DNA of 36,512 bases, taken from Caldivirga sp. (lineage in GTDB: Archaea > Thermoproteota > Thermoprotei > Thermoproteales > Thermocladiaceae). Location: NCBI RefSeq assembly GCF_023256255.1, contig NZ_JAGDXD010000022.1, positions 1-36,512 on the forward strand, written 5' to 3'. Shown here in pieces: positions 32,771 through 36,512 of the stretch. A model generated the notes under the pieces. The model saw only the letters and a program-made list of their open reading frames with translations, did no database searches and had not been told where the DNA came from. The position numbers and the translations under genes were made by a program. Position 1 is the stretch's first letter, and every line of letters begins with the position of its first letter.

Positions 32771-34282
32771 ATGGGTCATTTCACTAAACCACCGTGGATT
32801 AGTCAAATTGGTGGAGTTGCATCAGAACACCCTGTAGCTAGTAATGTTGGCGTAGAGGTGTTGAGAAGTGGGGGTAACGCCTTTGACGCTGCAGTAGCAG
32901 TCTCACTTACCTTGGCTGTGGTTCAACCCCACTTGGGTGGGTTAGGTTCAGACCTAGTTGCCTTAACCTATGAGGCTAGTGAGGGTGAGGTGGAATTCCT
33001 AAACGCCACCGGTTGGGCCCCAGCAGGGTTAAGTAAAGGATTATTAGAGTCTAGGGGATTAAATGGGGTACCATTAAGGGGTCCCTTATCTCCAGTGGTT
33101 CCAGGCATGTTAGCTGGCTTATACTCAATGTGGAGGAGGTTTGGGTCCATTGAGTGGCGCAGCTTAGTTAACTATGTAATTAAGGCTGTTGAACCAGGCT
33201 TCCCAGCGGGCCCCAGTTTAGTTAGGGCTATTGGGAGTGTGGTTAAAACTGGCGCTATTGATGATTCATTTAAGGCTGTTTACCCAATTAATGCGGAACC
33301 TTGGAGTATTGTTAAGATACCTAAACTTATTAAGGCACTTAGGTTAATTGCTGAGGAAGGCGATGAGGCGTTTTACAATGGTGAAATAGGGGAATCAATA
33401 ATTACCCACGTTAATTCATTGGGTGGTGTATTTAATGCCAGTGACTTAAGGGATTATAGGCCTGAGTGGGGTAAGGCCTTAAGTGTTAATTACAGGGGTT
33501 TCACCGTTAACGAGACTCCACCTAATACTCAAGGCTTAACCACATTAATGATACTTAAGCTTCTTGAGGATTATAGGCCTAAAGGGCCATTCACTGCCGA
33601 TAGAATAATAAAGCACCTTGATGCTTATAAAGTGGCCTATAGGGCTAGGGACATGTTCATTGGTGACCCAAGGTTTATTGAAGTACCCATTAATAATTTA
33701 CTTGACCCAGGCTTCCTAAGGGGTATCGGTGAGAGTGGTGGTTCATTAAGTGGTACTGGGGATACGACGTACTTCGTGGTGGCTGATGGCTACGGTAACG
33801 TTGTTAGTGGTATACAAAGCCTATACCACCACTTTGGTTCACTGGTAACCGACCCCAACTACGGGGTTACTTTAAATAATAGGGCATCAGACTTCTCGTT
33901 AAGGGGGCCTAATGCCCTGGAGCCTAGGAAGAGACCTCTTCACACATTATCAACAGTAATGGTTACTAAGGATGGTGAGTTGAAGTACGCCTTAGGTACA
34001 TCAGGCGCCCACTATAGGCCACAGCAGCATGCATTAATGTTAACTAACATTATTGACTACGGCATGAGCCCCGTTGAAGCAGTGGATGCGCCAAGGTTCC
34101 TGTGGAGCAATAGTGAACTCCTAATAGAGGATGGTTACGACACTACTGGTCTCAATACTAAGTACACTACGTTAAGTTACCCAGGTGCCACTGGGGTGGC
34201 TAGTATATTGGCTTCACTTAACAGTGGGTTTAAGCTACTGTACTCGGACATCAGGGGTGATGGATTAGCCCTTGGGCTTTAA
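32771..34282 (+). CDS. Gamma-glutamyltransferase-family Ntn hydrolase
   Basis: 503 residues without signal peptide. SNVGVEVLRSGGNAFDAAVAV and LAVVQPHLGGLGSD at the start are family marks. The self-cleavage site is GTGDTTYFVVAD with Thr332 as the nucleophile of the small chain; TLSTVMVTKDGELKYALGTSGA follows. In E. coli GGT an Arg in G-R-E-x-A-P binds glutamate, but here the segment reads NATGWAP, with no Arg, so the acyl donor may differ. TTTATAAATA at about 32742-32751 is about 25 bases before the ATG. Monocistronic. Confidence 0.85.
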   Translation: MGHFTKPPWISQIGGVASEHPVASNVGVEVLRSGGNAFDAAVAVSLTLAVVQPHLGGLGSDLVALTYEASEGEVEFLNATGWAPAGLSKGLLESRGLNGVPLRGPLSPVVPGMLAGLYSMWRRFGSIEWRSLVNYVIKAVEPGFPAGPSLVRAIGSVVKTGAIDDSFKAVYPINAEPWSIVKIPKLIKALRLIAEEGDEAFYNGEIGESIITHVNSLGGVFNASDLRDYRPEWGKALSVNYRGFTVNETPPNTQGLTTLMILKLLEDYRPKGPFTADRIIKHLDAYKVAYRARDMFIGDPRFIEVPINNLLDPGFLRGIGESGGSLSGTGDTTYFVVADGYGNVVSGIQSLYHHFGSLVTDPNYGVTLNNRASDFSLRGPNALEPRKRPLHTLSTVMVTKDGELKYALGTSGAHYRPQQHALMLTNIIDYGMSPVEAVDAPRFLWSNSELLIEDGYDTTGLNTKYTTLSYPGATGVASILASLNSGFKLLYSDIRGDGLALGL

Positions 34283-34358
34283 TAAGTATGCCTTTAATTT
34301 AACAATTTTAGGCAAATAACAGTGGCTAAGTGATTTAAAGGAGTTCTACTAAGGGTTA

Positions 34359-34544
34359 ATGCTCATGCAGCAGGGTAGGTGCATATTTCTACAGAGGACC
34401 GCAGATGGAGAGAGATGTGTCCTACTGCCCCCTGAACTTTGGCCGCAGATGAGGCAGAGGTATTATCAACAGTTCTGCCTTAACCAGGGCCATGGGTGCC
34501 CAGTTTACGAGAAGGTTCTCTCCCCTAAACGCACCGGTGGTTAA
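34359..34544 (+). CDS. 61-residue protein with four cysteines
   Basis: MLMQQGRCIFLQ ... GERCVLLPPELW ... QFCLNQGHGCPVYEK: Cys at 8, 20, 40 and 47 could bind a metal. Function not recognised. A TATA-like ATTTAAAGG at about 34333-34341 is about 25 bases before the ATG. It converges with, and overlaps by four bases, the wHTH gene on the other strand. Confidence 0.55.
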   Translation: MLMQQGRCIFLQRTADGERCVLLPPELWPQMRQRYYQQFCLNQGHGCPVYEKVLSPKRTGG

Positions 34545-34870
34545 CTGGCTAAGTAGGATAATTGATCATTAATAATTTTCCTCTTTACCCTACCTAGCTT
34601 ACTTAACCTATATATTGCACCAAAGAGTTGGGCTGACGTCAACCCCTTAACCTTACCCCAATCCTCAAGTTCCTTCCTTGACACTGTACCCCTAGATTTA
34701 ATGAACTCATACACCTCATTATCAATACCAGATAATTGAACACCCTGTTCACTAGTTGCAGTAGACTCACCCACCTTAGTCTCCTTTACTACTGATTCCT
34801 CAGGTTGGAGGAATGACGTTATAGCCGCGGACTTTCCCTCCTCCCTACTCTTCCTCCTGCCCTTAACCAT
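34541..34870 (-). CDS. Small winged-helix protein with basic N-terminus
   Basis: 109 residues. A basic start (VKGRRKSREEGKS), a low-complexity linker rich in Ser, Thr and Glu to about residue 48, then a winged-helix domain at about 52-108: NEVYEFIKSRGTVSRKELED, LTSAQLFGAIYRLSKLGRVK, wing KIINDQLSYLAS. Probably nucleic-acid-binding; regulator or architectural protein. Divergent from the basic-tailed protein at 34921 with only 50 bases between them. Confidence 0.65.
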   Translation of the reverse strand: MVKGRRKSREEGKSAAITSFLQPEESVVKETKVGESTATSEQGVQLSGIDNEVYEFIKSRGTVSRKELEDWGKVKGLTSAQLFGAIYRLSKLGRVKRKIINDQLSYLAS

Positions 34871-34920
34871 GATTAATTAATGGGCTTAGCGTTATAAACC
34901 TATTCCCGGCAATAGCTTAA

Positions 34921-35268
34921 ATGAGTTCAATAAGCAAGGAGATTGATGGAGAGGTAGTTAGGGTAATTATTAACCCCCCTCAGGGCGTACCAGTTGATAA
35001 GCTCATTCAATACTTAAAGGGTGTACTAGGTATTGAGGGTGAGTTAGTTAATGGTGTGGTTAGCGTAGTTATAACAATGAATAAGAGCGAATTAGGTGAG
35101 GTGGCTGATAAGCTAGCAGATGAAGTGATTAGTAAGCTTAACTCAATAAACTGGGAGGATGTGGCTAAGTACAGGATACCCACCACTGAGCCTAAGAAGC
35201 ATAAAAGGCGTAGGCGTAAGTCCAGGAAATCAAAAAGGAGAAGTAAGAAAAAGAGTAGGAGGAAGTAA
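34921..35268 (+). CDS. Small protein with strongly basic C-terminal tail
   Basis: 115 residues. Residues 1-85 form a small alpha/beta unit (VVRVIINPPQGVPVDKLIQY, GVVSVVITMNKSELGEVADK). The last 25 are nearly all Lys, Arg and Ser (KHKRRRRKSRKSKRRSKK), typical of proteins that bind nucleic acid. No family recognised. GTTATAAACC at about 34890-34899 is about 26 bases before the ATG, giving a divergent promoter region with the winged-helix gene. Confidence 0.65.
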   Translation: MSSISKEIDGEVVRVIINPPQGVPVDKLIQYLKGVLGIEGELVNGVVSVVITMNKSELGEVADKLADEVISKLNSINWEDVAKYRIPTTEPKKHKRRRRKSRKSKRRSKKKSRRK

Positions 35269-35408
35269 CCTCCTAAGTTAAGGCAACTTCCTTCAATTCC
35301 CAACTTCCTGTTTCCTCACTAATAACTTCATTGATAAGTTACATAACCCACATAGCGTTATCCTCACAGAACCTTAGGAATCAATACTAAGTATTTAAAT
35401 AAATTTAA

Positions 35409-35639
35409 GAGAAAAATAACCTAGATATTAATAAAAAATATTATATAATACTTACCAGTTTTCTGGAGAAGAACAGTCCAAAGATTATCAAAGAGCTGAA
35501 AGACGGCCCAAAAACAATTAATGAGCTATCTAAAACCTTGGGCTTAGACCAGGAAGCCCTAAGGGGGATACTTTATGTAATGGGCGAACAGGGGGATGTT
35601 ACAGAAAATAGAAAGGACATTTTCGCACTTGTCGAATAA
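35409..35639 (+). pseudogene. Winged-helix protein fragment, no usable start codon
   Basis: An open frame of 77 codons ends at 35639. From about residue 17 it reads LTSFLEKNSPKIIKELKDGP, then NELSKTLGLDQEALRGILYV and GEQGDVTENRKDIFALVE, a small winged-helix DNA-binding domain. No ATG, GTG or TTG occurs before the domain, and the first 16 codons are very A/T-rich, so the 5' end is probably lost at a junction. Base and codon use are those of the tail segment. Confidence 0.5.
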
Positions 35640-35682
35640 ACAAATCTAGAGTCATTGAATCCTAGCAGGAGCACAATAGTCA

Positions 35683-35838
35683 TTAGAGCGGAAGCACTTT
35701 GTCCAGTACTATTATCACAATCACAAATATCAGCACAGCTATTAATAGTGTTTTAACTTCCACCTTTGGGCCTTTCTCCGGTGCGTCATAAAAGCTCAGT
35801 ATGCCTGCCTGCTGTGCTGGCGCCGAAAGCTGTGCCAT
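35683..35838 (-). CDS. Sec61-beta (SecG-like) translocon subunit
   Basis: 51 residues, too short for most gene finders. MAQLSAPAQQAGILSFYDAP is the typical cytoplasmic start of archaeal Sec61-beta (G-L-x-x-F-Y-D/E), then EKGPKVEVKT and one membrane segment (LLIAVLIFVIVIIVLDKVLP). It is the small partner of SecY. Codon use (CTT, TCG, GCG, GCA) differs from the resident SecY region at 16.6-18.1 kb, so this copy probably belongs to another genome. An AT-rich box at about 35864-35873 precedes it. Confidence 0.75.
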   Translation of the reverse strand: MAQLSAPAQQAGILSFYDAPEKGPKVEVKTLLIAVLIFVIVIIVLDKVLPL

Positions 35839-35890
35839 TTGATCATTAATTATTTAAAGAGAAATATATAAAAATGCTGAGTAAGGCGGG

Positions 35891-36512
35891 CTACTTTTTG
35901 CTTTTGCTACTTCTTCCCTTTTTCTTTGTTGCAATACCGTACGCCAGAATGGCTCCTATTGCCACGATTGCTATTGCTATCGCGTAATATTCCGATGCAT
36001 TTGCATGGCTGCTGCTTATTTCCGCAAAATAATTTGTTGTTTGGGAATACTCTTGATTTACTGCACCATTAGGTTGCTGCCATTGCTCATACACAATTAT
36101 CGGGTAATTTCCTGGAATCGCTTGAGAATCAGAGCTTACCAGAAATGTTATGTTTGCCGAGCTTCCGGGCATGAGTTTTGAAAGGTAATATGTGCTTGTT
36201 ATGGGCGTGATAGGGTATAAGCTTTGTAGGCTGAATTCTATTCCAGTTGCTTCTTCGTTCCCTGTATTTTCTACAGTTAGAACTAGAGGAACGTCTGTAG
36301 CTCCAGGAATCATGCTCGAACGTTCATTTATTATCTGGAATTGGGCAGCAGGCGCAAGGCTTAAATTTATTTGCTGTATGGAGGCATATTTTGTTGCATA
36401 ATTGGCTGAGTAGTAAGTCAGATTTGCAAGAATGCTTGCCTTAGTTTCGTTTGAACTTGCATTTGCAGAAACGAGCACAGGAATGGTAACGGTAGAGTCT
36501 GGGGCGAGCGTT
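35891..36512 (-). CDS. COG1361/NEW3-type surface (S-layer) protein, C-terminal end
   Basis: The frame runs past the right window edge, so the N-terminus is missing; a GTG at 36478 is not the true start. It contains a repeat-like region (LTYYSANYATKYASIQQINL), then a NEW3/COG1361 domain: DVPLVLTVENTGNEEATGIE, ... SKLMPGSSANITFLVSSDSQ, IPGNYPIIVYEQW. A C-terminal membrane segment (YYAIAIAIVAIGAILAYG) and a Lys/Ser tail (TKKKGRSSKSKK) anchor it. It is an exposed or S-layer-linked protein. Composition and codons are unlike the first 35 kb. Confidence 0.65.
   Translation of the reverse strand, partial: TLAPDSTVTIPVLVSANASSNETKASILANLTYYSANYATKYASIQQINLSLAPAAQFQIINERSSMIPGATDVPLVLTVENTGNEEATGIEFSLQSLYPITPITSTYYLSKLMPGSSANITFLVSSDSQAIPGNYPIIVYEQWQQPNGAVNQEYSQTTNYFAEISSSHANASEYYAIAIAIVAIGAILAYGIATKKKGRSSKSKK

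Noticed and set aside
1-36512. CRISPR arrays, rRNA genes and complete insertion sequences
   Set aside because: No regularly spaced repeats, no rRNA-like sequence and no transposase reading frame were seen.

Overview
The window looks like chromosomal DNA of a hyperthermophilic, probably acidophilic crenarchaeon of the Thermoproteales (Caldivirga/Vulcanisaeta type; inferred from gene content, not from a database match). Evidence: most genes have a TATA-like A/T box about 25-28 bases before the start codon and no room for a leader, so mRNAs are probably leaderless. An archaeal class I aldolase gene overlaps a PPi-phosphofructokinase gene, as in the Thermoproteus fba-pfp operon. There is a GAT-QueC fusion, PaREP1/HEPN genes, archaeal SecY, a tRNA with an anticodon-loop intron, and a secreted G1 glutamic peptidase, a family that works in acid.

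Layout. 1-5 kb is accessory: the N-terminal part of a GH38-type mannosidase running off the left edge, an ABC-exporter membrane half without an ATPase domain, a sulfite-oxidase-like molybdoenzyme overlapping a membrane partner, a frameshifted membrane-protein gene and a single-pass surface protein. 5-14 kb is metabolic core: tRNA-Gln, a UbiD decarboxylase divergent from a UbiA prenyltransferase, a serine hydrolase, a TRAM protein, and an operon of thiolase homologue, DUF35 and HMG-CoA synthase (first steps of the mevalonate pathway; UbiD may act later in the archaeal version), then endonuclease V and a DUF357-nucleotidyltransferase fusion. 14-23 kb holds a glycosyltransferase, intron-containing tRNA-Val, an ACT protein, SecY, a TtuA/NcsA tRNA thiolase, a membrane protein, an AlaX editing protein and an amino-acid permease whose reading frame is broken near its start. 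23-27 kb holds fba-pfp, a pdxT remnant and GAT-QueC (archaeosine synthesis).

27-30.7 kb is a decay and signalling island: a clan AA protease-like protein with an altered DTG, three damaged PaREP1/HEPN genes in a row, and a small-GTPase operon with a putative roadblock/longin partner. 30.8-35.3 kb has the G1 peptidase, a NicO-like transporter, a gamma-glutamyltransferase and three small proteins (Cys-rich; winged helix; basic-tailed).

From about 35.4 kb to the right edge the style changes abruptly: different codon use, a wHTH fragment without a usable start, a Sec61-beta gene and the C-terminal end of a COG1361-type surface protein. This tail looks foreign to the rest (possibly from a DPANN-like archaeon), by lateral transfer or by chimeric assembly. 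The most unusual points are the thiolase homologue lacking catalytic Cys and His in the HMG-CoA synthase operon, the foreign tail, the 5-base repeat frameshift in the permease, and the GTPase module.
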